Assembly: GCA_026989475.1 (NCBI GenBank)
Contig: JALSJG010000187.1
Coordinates: 1 to 13,795 of the forward strand
Reading direction: 5' to 3'
Length of the DNA stretch: 13,795 nucleotides
From: Thermaceae bacterium
GTDB taxonomy: Bacteria; Deinococcota; Deinococci; Deinococcales; Marinithermaceae
A model generated the notes under the pieces. It was not told where the DNA came from, did not search any database, and worked only from the letters and a program-made list of their open reading frames with translations. Below are positions 6,468 through 12,339 of the stretch, in pieces. Position numbers and translations under genes: made by a program. Within the stretch, counting starts at the first letter, position 1, and each line of letters starts with the position of its first letter.

Positions 6468-6928
6468 AGTGTCCTTACTGCGGCGCCCAGGACACCCGGG
6501 TGGTGGACAGTCGCCCGGTGGACGGGGGTCTCGCCATCCGCCGCCGGCGGGAGTGCGTCCAGTGTGGCCGTCGCTTCACCACCTACGAGCGTCCCCAGCT
6601 CGAGCCCCTCATGGTCAAAAAGCGCTCGGGCAAGCGCGAGGCCTTCGACCCCGACAAGCTCCTCCGCGGCCTCGTGCTCGCCTGCGAGAAGCGCCCGGTG
6701 GACCCCGAGCGCCTGAAGCGTTTCGCCTACACCTTCGAGGACCAGGTGTCGGGCCCCGAGATCAGCTCGGAGGAGATCGGCCGCCGGGCGATGGCGTTCT
6801 TGAAGGAGCTCGACCCGGTGGCTTACATCCGGTTTGCCAGCGTGTACCGGGAGTTCGACAGCGTGGAGCGGTTCATCGAGGAGATCCGGGCCCTGGAAGA
6901 GGGCGAACGCGGGGACGAGCCCCGGTAG
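6464..6928 (+). CDS. nrdR: Transcriptional repressor NrdR
   Basis: A 154-residue protein matching NrdR, the ATP/dATP-sensing repressor of ribonucleotide reductase genes. The N-terminal zinc ribbon has C3/C6 (CPYC) and C31/C34 (CVQC), with the arginine-rich DNA-binding segment AIRRRREC between them. The ATP-cone follows (about residues 48-138), opening with the VKKRSGKREAFD pattern and ending with VAYIRFASVYREFDS. Length is normal for the family. Its start overlaps the stop of the SDR-like gene and it has no Shine-Dalgarno sequence of its own, so it depends on coupled translation. No ribonucleotide reductase gene is in the window, and I found no NrdR box next to nrdR. Confidence 0.97.
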   Translation: MKCPYCGAQDTRVVDSRPVDGGLAIRRRRECVQCGRRFTTYERPQLEPLMVKKRSGKREAFDPDKLLRGLVLACEKRPVDPERLKRFAYTFEDQVSGPEISSEEIGRRAMAFLKELDPVAYIRFASVYREFDSVERFIEEIRALEEGERGDEPR

Positions 6929-6980
6929 GTTCCGGTTACCAGACTGCGCGCATACCGCCTAGCGCCTGGGGGCAGGCCAG

Positions 6981-7655
6981 CTACCAGACCATCTCCCCCG
7001 AGAGAAACGCCCGGGTGCGGGGGTCCTCGGGGGAGTCGAAGAAGCTTGGAGCCGGCCCCTCCTCCACCACCTCGCCCCCGAGCAGAAAAAGCGCCCGGTC
7101 GGCGAGCCTCTTGGCCTGGAAGAGGTTATGGGTGACGAGTACGATCGCCCGGCCGCGGGCTTTTTCCTCCCGGATCAGGGCTTCCACCCGGGCGACGTTG
7201 GCGGGGTCGAGGTTGGCGGTGGGCTCGTCGAGGAGGAGGGTTTTCGGCTCGGTGGCGAGCGCCCGGGCGAGCGCGAGCCGCACCCGCTCGCCGCCGGAAA
7301 GCCCCCGGGCGGGTCGCGGGGCGAGCGCCTTTAGCCCCACCCGGGAAAGCCAGAAAAGGGCAACCTCCCGCGCCCGCGCCCGGGGCACGCCCTTCAAGCG
7401 GAGGCCGAAGGCGGCGTTTTCGAGCACGCTGCGCTCGAGCAGGTAGGGGTGCTGGTCGAGGTAGACCGCGGGGCCTTCGCGGGTGATCGTCCCCCCGTCC
7501 GGCGAGAGGAGCCCCGAAAGCAGCATGAGCAGTGTGCTCTTTCCGGACCCCGAGGGGCCGAGCACCGCCAAAATCTCGCCGGGCGCGGCCTTTAGAGCGG
7601 GGACCCGGAGGGTGAAGCCGGGAAAGCGCTTTTCCAGACCCTCGGCCGCGATCAT
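6981..7655 (-). CDS. tupC: Tungstate ABC transporter ATP-binding protein
   Basis: A 224-residue ABC ATPase that powers uptake through TupB on the cytoplasmic face. It has Walker A GPSGSGKST (33-41), Q-loop Q68, signature LSGGE (119-123), Walker B LLLDEP (140-145) and the H-loop H176 in VTHN. All nucleotide-binding residues are intact. It lacks the C-terminal regulatory (MOP/TOBE) domain of ModC-type proteins, as is usual for TupC. The ATG at 7655 overlaps the tupB stop (ATGA) and has a GGAGG (7664-7660) 4 bases upstream. It converges with nrdR, and no clear terminator is seen in the 52-base gap. Substrate is assigned from the TupA and TupB neighbours. Confidence 0.9.
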   Translation of the reverse strand: MIAAEGLEKRFPGFTLRVPALKAAPGEILAVLGPSGSGKSTLLMLLSGLLSPDGGTITREGPAVYLDQHPYLLERSVLENAAFGLRLKGVPRARAREVALFWLSRVGLKALAPRPARGLSGGERVRLALARALATEPKTLLLDEPTANLDPANVARVEALIREEKARGRAIVLVTHNLFQAKRLADRALFLLGGEVVEEGPAPSFFDSPEDPRTRAFLSGEMVW

Positions 7656-8290
7656 CGCGCCTCCCGTTCGCCAAAGACCACCAGGATGGCGGTGATCAGA
7701 AGGGTGACCCCGAGGAGCACCGCACCGAGCGCCGCCGCGCGCTCGAGCTCCCCCTTCCGGGTCTCGATCACCACCGCGGTGGTGAGCACCCGCGTGGCGT
7801 GGCGGATGTCGCCGCCGACGAGGGTCACCGCCCCCACCTCGCTGATCACCGCCCCGAACCCGGCGGCGAGCGCCGCCACCACCACCCTCCGGCTCTCGGC
7901 GAGCAGGGTGAGGTGGACCTGAAGTTCGCTCCCCCCGAGGCTCCGCACCAGCCTGCGCACCGGCTCCGCCTTCGCCGCCACCCCGGCCATCGCGAATCCG
8001 GCGATCAGGGGAAAGGCGAGGACGCTCTCGGCGAGGATCATGCCGGGGACGGTGTAAAGGAGCCCCAAGGACCCAAGCGGCCCCGAGCGGGAGAGCAGGA
8101 AGTAAAAGAATAGCCCCACCACCACCGGGGGGAGGCCCATCCCGGCATAAAGCAAACTGGCCGCAAGCCGCTGGGGGCGCGCCCGGGCCCCGAGCCAGAG
8201 CCCAAGCGGAAGCCCGAAGAGGGCGGCGAGCAGGGTGGCGCTCCCGCTTACGAAAAGGCTTCTTAAGGTGATCTCGACGAGCTCGTTCAA
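7652..8290 (-). CDS. tupB: Tungstate ABC transporter permease
   Basis: A 212-residue inner-membrane permease with about five or six hydrophobic segments. The conserved cytoplasmic loop reads ISEVGAVTLVGGDI, then TRVLTTAVVIETRKGELE, the hallmark of the TupB branch of molybdate/tungstate permeases. The start is a TTG at 8290 whose bases overlap the tupA stop (TTGA), so translation is coupled. The first residues, NELVEITLRSLFVSG, fit a normal TupB N terminus. A Shine-Dalgarno sequence is not evident. It forms the channel between TupA and the TupC dimer. Confidence 0.9.
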   Translation of the reverse strand: MNELVEITLRSLFVSGSATLLAALFGLPLGLWLGARARPQRLAASLLYAGMGLPPVVVGLFFYFLLSRSGPLGSLGLLYTVPGMILAESVLAFPLIAGFAMAGVAAKAEPVRRLVRSLGGSELQVHLTLLAESRRVVVAALAAGFGAVISEVGAVTLVGGDIRHATRVLTTAVVIETRKGELERAAALGAVLLGVTLLITAILVVFGEREAR

Positions 8291-9108
8291 GGCACCGGGA
8301 TCACGCAGCGGCCGAAAAGCGGCTCGAAGAGGCTTTGCCCGAACCGATCCTTGAGGTAGGCCCCGATCTTCTCCTGCACCTCCGGCCGCAACAGGTAGGC
8401 GCGGAGTTTCTTCGCCCCCTCGAAGTGCACCCAGGGAAAGCGCTCCGGGTTTACCACCATGTAGCTGTATTGGTTGAGCATCCGGGGGTCGTCGCGGTCA
8501 AAGAGCGCCACGAGCCGCACCTTCTCCCGCAGGAAGAGGAAGGTGCCGAGGTCGGTGAGGGTGTAGGCGTCCTTCTCGCTGGCCAGGGTCAGGGTCGCCC
8601 CCATCCCCGAGCCCGACTCCAGGTACCAGCGCTTGCCCTGGGGATCGAGGCCGGCGGCCTGCCAGAGCTCGAGCTCCTTCTTGTGCGTCCCCGAGCGGTC
8701 GCCCCGGGAGACGAAAAGCGCCCCCTTCAGGTAGATCTTCCGGAGGGCGTTCAAAACGTTCGTCTCCCAGCGCACGCCGGCCGGGTCCTCGGGCGGCCCC
8801 ACGATCAAAAACCGGTTTTTCGCCAGGCAGGCGTGGAGCACGCCCTTCCCCTCCTGTAAGAACACGGCCTCGAGGGCGGGCGCGTGTACGAGCACCGCGT
8901 CCGCGTCCCCGCGGCCGGCGATCGCGAGGGCCTGGCCCGTCCCCACCGCGATCACCTGCACCGGGATCCCGGTCTCGGCGGTGAACCCGGGGAGGATCGC
9001 GTCGAGGAGCCCGGAGTCGTGGACGCTGGTGGTGGTGGCGAGCCGCAGGGGGCTTGCGGCGAGCGCGAGCCCGAGACTAAGCATTAGGGAGAAGAGCAAA
9101 CGGCGCAT
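8287..9108 (-). CDS. tupA: Tungstate ABC transporter substrate-binding protein
   Basis: A 273-residue periplasmic oxyanion-binding protein. A signal peptide (about residues 1-18, MRRLLF then a hydrophobic core ending ALAAS) precedes the mature protein. The TupA-type motif TTTSVHDSGLL (25-35) supplies serine/threonine oxyanion contacts. Further family blocks are GDRSGTHKKELELW, YLESGSGMGATL, AYTLTDLGTFL and NQYSYMVVNPE. These match TupA rather than ModA or WtpA. I chose the ATG at 9108 because GGAGG (9118-9114) lies 5 bases upstream; a GTG at 9114 would overlap this ribosome site. Tungstate would feed tungsten-pterin enzymes such as aldehyde:ferredoxin oxidoreductase, none of which is in the window. 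Specificity for tungstate over molybdate is inferred from family. Confidence 0.9.
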   Translation of the reverse strand: MRRLLFSLMLSLGLALAASPLRLATTTSVHDSGLLDAILPGFTAETGIPVQVIAVGTGQALAIAGRGDADAVLVHAPALEAVFLQEGKGVLHACLAKNRFLIVGPPEDPAGVRWETNVLNALRKIYLKGALFVSRGDRSGTHKKELELWQAAGLDPQGKRWYLESGSGMGATLTLASEKDAYTLTDLGTFLFLREKVRLVALFDRDDPRMLNQYSYMVVNPERFPWVHFEGAKKLRAYLLRPEVQEKIGAYLKDRFGQSLFEPLFGRCVIPVP

Positions 9109-9143
9109 GGGCACCTCCGTGTCGCAAACCCATGCTACGCGAA

Positions 9144-9168
9144 GCGGCCGGGCCTTGGGCCCGGCCGC
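9144..9168. terminator. Perfect 11-bp GC hairpin between the S1 gene and tupA
   Basis: GCGGCCGGGCC (9144-9154) and GGCCCGGCCGC (9158-9168) pair fully around a TTG loop. It lies between the S1 stop (9184) and the tupA start (9108) on the minus strand. The downstream tail TTCGCGTAGCATGGG is not a proper T-tract, so it may be an imperfect terminator, an RNA-stability element or a tupA leader structure. Confidence 0.5.
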
Positions 9169-9183
9169 GCAGGTCTCGCCCGG

Positions 9184-9555
9184 CTAGCGCTTCTTGCGGC
9201 CCTTGCCCCGCTTCTTCCCCTCGGCGGGGGCACTCGCCCCGCGCAGGAAGCTTTTCAGCTTGTTCTCGAACTCCGGGGCCTGCCGGGGCAGGCGCCGGGG
9301 GCGCGGCGGGGCCACCGGCTTGGGCAGGAGCTCCTTGATCGAGAGATCGAGACGACCCTTCTCGTCGCGGCCGAGCACCATCACCTCGACCTCCTGCCCC
9401 TCGGTGAGGAAGTCCTCGACCCTTTTGACGTACTCGTGGGCGATCTGGCTGATGTGCACGAGGCCCGATTCCCCGGTCTCCAGCTCGACGAAGGCGCCGA
9501 AGTCCATGATCCGGGTCACCCGGCCCTTGACGATCTCGCCGGCTTCTACCGCCAT
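9184..9555 (-). CDS. S1-domain RNA-binding protein with basic tail
   Basis: A 123-residue protein. Residues about 5-76 form one S1 (OB-fold) domain with the classic signatures GEIVKGRVTRIMDFGAFVEL, SGLVHISQI and V-KRVEDFLTEGQEVEVMVLGRDEKGRLDLS. After a proline-rich linker (about 79-92) a basic tail ends KKRGKGRKKR, which should add nonspecific RNA affinity. It resembles the general stress protein 13 / YugI group of ribosome- or RNA-associated S1 proteins. The ATG at 9555 has GGAGG (9570-9566) at a rather long 10-base spacing. It is divergent from the translin-family gene, with 94 bases between starts, and lies upstream of tupA, from which a hairpin separates it. Confidence 0.88.
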   Translation of the reverse strand: MAVEAGEIVKGRVTRIMDFGAFVELETGESGLVHISQIAHEYVKRVEDFLTEGQEVEVMVLGRDEKGRLDLSIKELLPKPVAPPRPRRLPRQAPEFENKLKSFLRGASAPAEGKKRGKGRKKR

Positions 9556-9637
9556 GGGCGACCTTCCTCCGCGGGGACCGGACCAAAAGAGGGTTCTGCC
9601 TTGGGGGTTTGCTTCACGGCCCGCTCAGTCTAGCACA

Positions 9638-9643
9638 TATCCT
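9638..9643 (+). promoter_or_regulatory. Possible -10 box of the translin-family gene
   Basis: TATCCT ends 6 bases before the ATG at 9650, matching the leaderless geometry of other genes in the window. No good -35 box was found at 16-18 bases. Confidence 0.4.
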
Positions 9644-9649
9644 CGGAGC

Positions 9650-10228
9650 ATGGCGGACGAACTCGCCCGGTACCTGGCGGAGGAAAGCCGGCGCCTCGAG
9701 GAAGCGCGGGACCGCCTCATCGAGGCCGCGCGTAAGGCGATCAAGCACTCCAAGAACGCGATCTACGCCGCGATCCGCGAGGACCTGGACGGGGCCGAGG
9801 CGGCCCTTCTCGATGCCTGGGACCAGGTGGCGGCACTCCAGGCGATCCTCGCCGAGGCCCCCGAGCTCGCGGGTGAGGAGATCGCCCAGGTCGCCGAGGG
9901 GGAGGCGGTCGAGGCCCTGGTGGTGGTCCGTTTCGTCCGCGGCGAGGCGCTTCCCCACCCCGAAGCGCTGCCCCGGAAGGTGGGGTTTTTCGCCTACGTC
10001 CACGGCCTCTTCGACGCCACCGGCGAGCTCCTCCGGGCCGCCACCGAGCGGCTCGTCAAGGGCGACCTCGCCTTCGCCGAGCGGGCCCAGGGGGCGATCG
10101 AGCGGGTCTACTTTTTGGGGCTCGAGCTCAACCTGAAGCGCTTCGACCTCCGCCGCAAGCTCGACTACGTGAGCGGCAACCTGCAAAAGCTCACCGAGTT
10201 CCGCTTCCAGGCCTCGCGAAAGTGCTGA
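9650..10228 (+). CDS. Translin/TRAX-family protein
   Basis: A 192-residue all-helical protein that I assign to the translin family (translin, TRAX and their archaeal homologues), which bind or cut RNA and single-stranded DNA as ring-shaped oligomers. Two landmarks match by eye. GEAVEALVVVRFV (84-96) aligns with the E-x-x-E helix of TRAX (QEYVEA...). YVHGLFDATGELLR (116-129) aligns with TRAX YLLGVADLTGELMR. The residues corresponding to the TRAX RNase site, E85, E88 and D122, are all present. The C-terminal helix LRRKLDYVSGNLQKLTEFRF (167-186) resembles archaeal members. It starts at an ATG 6 bases after a -10-like box. Divergent to it lies an S1-domain protein, so an RNA-related role is plausible. 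Bacterial members are uncommon in my knowledge. RNase activity is inferred, not shown. Confidence 0.8.
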   Translation: MADELARYLAEESRRLEEARDRLIEAARKAIKHSKNAIYAAIREDLDGAEAALLDAWDQVAALQAILAEAPELAGEEIAQVAEGEAVEALVVVRFVRGEALPHPEALPRKVGFFAYVHGLFDATGELLRAATERLVKGDLAFAERAQGAIERVYFLGLELNLKRFDLRRKLDYVSGNLQKLTEFRFQASRKC

Positions 10229-10233
10229 CGCTT

Positions 10234-10264
10234 TTGTAAGCCGCCGGCGAAAAGGCGTTATACT
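10234..10264 (+). promoter_or_regulatory. Promoter of the acyl-CoA dehydrogenase operon
   Basis: TTGTAA (10234-10239) and TATACT (10259-10264) are 19 bases apart, slightly long. The -10 box is 7 bases from the ATG at 10272. A GGAGG (10266-10270) lies only 1 base from the ATG, too close to be a normal ribosome site, so a near-leaderless mRNA is more likely. Confidence 0.55.
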
Positions 10265-10271
10265 CGGAGGC

Positions 10272-11453
10272 ATGCAAGCCTCCCCGCTTTGGTTCGAGCC
10301 GAGCGCGGACGAGCGGGCGCTCCTCGGTGCGGTCGAGGCGTTTTTGAAAGACCGCGTCCTCCCCACCGCCGCCGAGCGCGACCGCGAAGGCGTCTTTCCC
10401 GAGGCGCTCGTGCGCGAGCTTGGCGAGCTCGGGGTCTTCGGCCTGACGGTGCCCGAGGAATACGGGGGTCTCGGGCTCCCCGCGGTCACCGCCATGCGCA
10501 TCGTCGAGGCGATCGGCTACGCCGACGGGGCGCTCGGGCTCACGGTGGCGAGCCACAACTCGCTGGCCACCGGCCACGTGCTGCTCGCCGGCAACGAGGC
10601 GCAAAAGGAACGGTTTCTTCCGAAGCTCGCGTCCGGCGAGTGGCTCGGCGCCTGGGCGCTCACCGAGCCCCACGCCGGCTCCGACGCCGCCGCCCTCATG
10701 ACCCGGGCCGAGCCCGCCGAGGGGGGCTTTCGCCTTTTTGGCACCAAGCAGTTCATCACCCAGGGCTCGGTGGCCGGGGCCTACGTGGTCATGGCCCGCA
10801 CCGACCCGTCCCCCGAGGGAAGGCGCCACCTGGGGATCAGCGCCTTCGTCTTCGAGCGGCCCCCTGAGGGCCGGGGCTTTGCCGTGGGCCGCAAGGAGGA
10901 AAAGCTCGGGCTTCGCGCCTCGGACACCGCCCAGCTCCTCTTCGACGGCCTCTTCGTGTCCGAGGACGCCCTGCTCGGCGAGCGCGGCCGGGCCTTTTAT
11001 GACGTCCTCCAGGTGCTGGACGGGGGGCGGATCGGCATCGCGGCGCTCAGCGTGGGGATCGGGCGGGCGGCCCTCGAGCTCGCCGCCCGCTACGCGTCGG
11101 AGCGCACCGCCTTCGGCCGCCCCATCGCCGCGTTCGAGGGGGTTTCCTTCAAGCTCGCGGACATGGCCACGGAGCTCGAGGCGGCAAGGCTCCTCTACCT
11201 GAGGGCGGCGGCCCTCAAGGACGCCGGCCGGCCCTACACCCTGGCGGCGGCCCAGGCCAAGCTCTTCGCGAGCGAGGCGGCCACCCGCGCCGCCGACGCC
11301 GCCATCCAGATCCTCGGCGGCTACGGCTACCTGCTCGACTACCCCGCCCAGCGCTACTGGCGCGACGCGCGGCTGATGACGATCGGCGAGGGCACGAGCG
11401 AGATCCTCCGGCTGGTGGTCGCCCGGGAAGTGCTCAAGGAGGTGGCGCGGTGA
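10272..11453 (+). CDS. Acyl-CoA dehydrogenase
   Basis: A 393-residue FAD-dependent acyl-CoA dehydrogenase that introduces the alpha-beta double bond in acyl-CoA, passing electrons to electron-transfer flavoprotein. The three-domain layout is complete. The helical N-terminal domain has VPEEYGGLG (60-68). The beta domain carries the signature ALTEPHAGSD (129-138) and the FGTKQFITQG block. The C-terminal helical domain contains QILGGYGY and IGEGTSEI. The catalytic base is predicted to be E373, directly before GT, as in short/medium-chain family members. Chain-length preference cannot be read. The stop overlaps the start of the hotdog thioesterase (GTGA), so the products probably work on related CoA thioesters. 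Confidence 0.95.
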   Translation: MQASPLWFEPSADERALLGAVEAFLKDRVLPTAAERDREGVFPEALVRELGELGVFGLTVPEEYGGLGLPAVTAMRIVEAIGYADGALGLTVASHNSLATGHVLLAGNEAQKERFLPKLASGEWLGAWALTEPHAGSDAAALMTRAEPAEGGFRLFGTKQFITQGSVAGAYVVMARTDPSPEGRRHLGISAFVFERPPEGRGFAVGRKEEKLGLRASDTAQLLFDGLFVSEDALLGERGRAFYDVLQVLDGGRIGIAALSVGIGRAALELAARYASERTAFGRPIAAFEGVSFKLADMATELEAARLLYLRAAALKDAGRPYTLAAAQAKLFASEAATRAADAAIQILGGYGYLLDYPAQRYWRDARLMTIGEGTSEILRLVVAREVLKEVAR

Positions 11454-11932
11454 GGATCGCGATCCAGGACACCTACCCCGAGGACTTCGCCCATTGCTAC
11501 GGCTGTGGCTACAGGAACCCGAAGGGCCACCGCTTCAAGACCTACTACGATGAGGCGAGCGGCGAGACCGTCACCCGCTACGCCCCCCGCCCCGAACACA
11601 CCGCCGTGCCCGGCTTCGTCTACGGCGGGCTGATCGCGAGCCTGATCGACTGCCACTCCTCGGGCTCGGCGGCGATCTTCAAGCTGCTTTCCGAGGGCAA
11701 GACCCCGGGCGAGGCCGTAACCCCCCGCTACGTCACCGCCCGGCTCGAGCTCGATTACCGAAAGCCCACCCCGCTCGGCCCCGAGCTTTGGGTCCGCGGC
11801 CGGGCGGTGGAGGTGGGCGAACGCAAGGTGATCGTGGAAAGCCGCCTTCTCGTGGGCGGCGTCGAGACCGTTCGCGGCCGGGCGGTGCTCGTGCTCCTTC
11901 CGGAGACCATGGCGAGGGGCGCTTCCCGCTAG
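11450..11932 (+). CDS. PaaI-like hotdog-fold acyl-CoA thioesterase
   Basis: A 160-residue single-hotdog protein likely to hydrolyse acyl-CoA thioesters. The hotdog core is visible: H50-T-A-V-PGFVYGGLIASLID-CHS (residues 50-70), where the GG pair begins the central helix and D67 is the likely catalytic acid. Beta strands follow (RLELDYRKPTPLG, ELWVRGRAVEVGERKVIVES). Before the core lies HCYGCGYRNPKGH (15-27), with C16 and C19; C-x-G-C-x-x-N motifs occur in some PaaI-like thioesterases. The GTG start at 11450 overlaps the preceding stop and has a near-perfect AAGGAGGT (11436-11443) 6 bases upstream. It is translationally coupled to the acyl-CoA dehydrogenase. Family is clear; substrate unknown. 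Confidence 0.85.
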   Translation: MRIAIQDTYPEDFAHCYGCGYRNPKGHRFKTYYDEASGETVTRYAPRPEHTAVPGFVYGGLIASLIDCHSSGSAAIFKLLSEGKTPGEAVTPRYVTARLELDYRKPTPLGPELWVRGRAVEVGERKVIVESRLLVGGVETVRGRAVLVLLPETMARGASR

Positions 11933-11938
11933 CCCTGC

Positions 11939-11967
11939 TTGCCAATCCCATGGGTTTTGGCTAGCAT
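11939..11967 (+). promoter_or_regulatory. Promoter of the tRNA-Gln-Glu-Glu cluster
   Basis: TTGCCA (11939-11944; 5 of 6) is followed by a 17-base spacer and TAGCAT (11962-11967; 4 of 6). It starts 6 bases after the thioesterase stop. The first tRNA begins at 12012, giving a leader of about 38 bases. Confidence 0.65.
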
Positions 11968-12011
11968 AGGGTTTGCCTGGCTTTTTGCCGGGTAAAGCGC
12001 TGGGGTGACTT

Positions 12012-12085
12012 TGGGGCGTCGTCTAATGGCAGGACAGCGGACTCTGGATCCGCCGGTCGTGGTTCGAATCCACGCGCCCCAGCCA
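12012..12085 (+). tRNA. tRNA-Gln (CTG)
   Basis: A 74-nt tRNA with acceptor TGGGGCG pairing with CGCCCCA, a U1-A72 pair typical of glutamine tRNA, discriminator G and encoded CCA. The anticodon stem is GCGGA/TCCGC, with loop CTCTGGA. The anticodon CTG at 12044-12046 reads CAG. First of three clustered tRNAs. Confidence 0.96.
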
Positions 12086-12089
12086 GCAT

Positions 12090-12164
12090 GGCCCCTTCGA
12101 CTAGTGGTTAGGTCACCGGCCTTTCAAGCCGGCGGCAGGGGTTCGAGTCCCCTAGGGGTCACCA
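12090..12164 (+). tRNA. tRNA-Glu (TTC)
   Basis: A 75-nt tRNA with acceptor GGCCCCT pairing with AGGGGTC, including one G-U pair at position 2-71. Discriminator A and CCA are encoded. The anticodon loop is CTTTCAA with TTC at 12123-12125, and the T loop is TTCGAGT. It begins 4 bases after tRNA-Gln. Confidence 0.96.
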
Positions 12165-12187
12165 AACGAGGCCCGGGCCGCGTACTT

Positions 12188-12263
12188 GGCCCCATCGTCT
12201 AGTGGCCTAGGATACCGCCCTCTCACGGCGGAGACGGGGGTTCGAATCCCCCTGGGGTCACCA
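12188..12263 (+). tRNA. tRNA-Glu (CTC)
   Basis: A 76-nt tRNA with acceptor GGCCCCA pairing with TGGGGTC (same G-U at 2-71), discriminator A and encoded CCA. The anticodon stem is CCGCC/GGCGG, and loop CTCTCAC places CTC at 12222-12224, reading GAG. This dedicated GAG reader fits the heavy use of GAG in the neighbouring genes. Confidence 0.96.
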
Positions 12264-12266
12264 GCC

Positions 12267-12295
12267 GAAGGGCCGCGGCCCGGGCCTCGGCCTTC
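12267..12295 (+). terminator. Possible terminator after the tRNA cluster
   Basis: GAAGG (12267-12271) pairs with CCTTC (12291-12295), with further CCG/CGG pairing inside after a one-base bulge. The tail TCAAATCTTG is only weakly T-rich. A plausible but imperfect terminator ahead of trxB. Confidence 0.35.
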
Positions 12296-12310
12296 TCAAA
12301 TCTTGACCGT

Positions 12311-12316
12311 TATACT
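12311..12316 (+). promoter_or_regulatory. -10 box of trxB
   Basis: TATACT sits inside CGTTATACTCGGA (12308-12320), the same 13 bases found at the acyl-CoA dehydrogenase promoter (10256-10268). Transcription from about 12323 would leave a leader of roughly 17 bases carrying GGAGG (12330-12334). No good -35 box is seen; the adjacent TTGACC (12303-12308) is too close to serve this -10. Confidence 0.5.
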
Positions 12317-12339
12317 CGGATAAGGACGTGGAGGCGGCG

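Noticed and set aside
6936..6990. TACCAGAC repeated at 6938 and 6982 in the gap between nrdR and tupC
   Set aside because: Only two 8-base copies about 44 bases apart, with no symmetry or further repeat. Probably chance.
12303..12308. TTGACC as a -35 box for trxB
   Set aside because: It is only 2 bases from the TATACT box, and no -10-like sequence lies 17 bases downstream of it.
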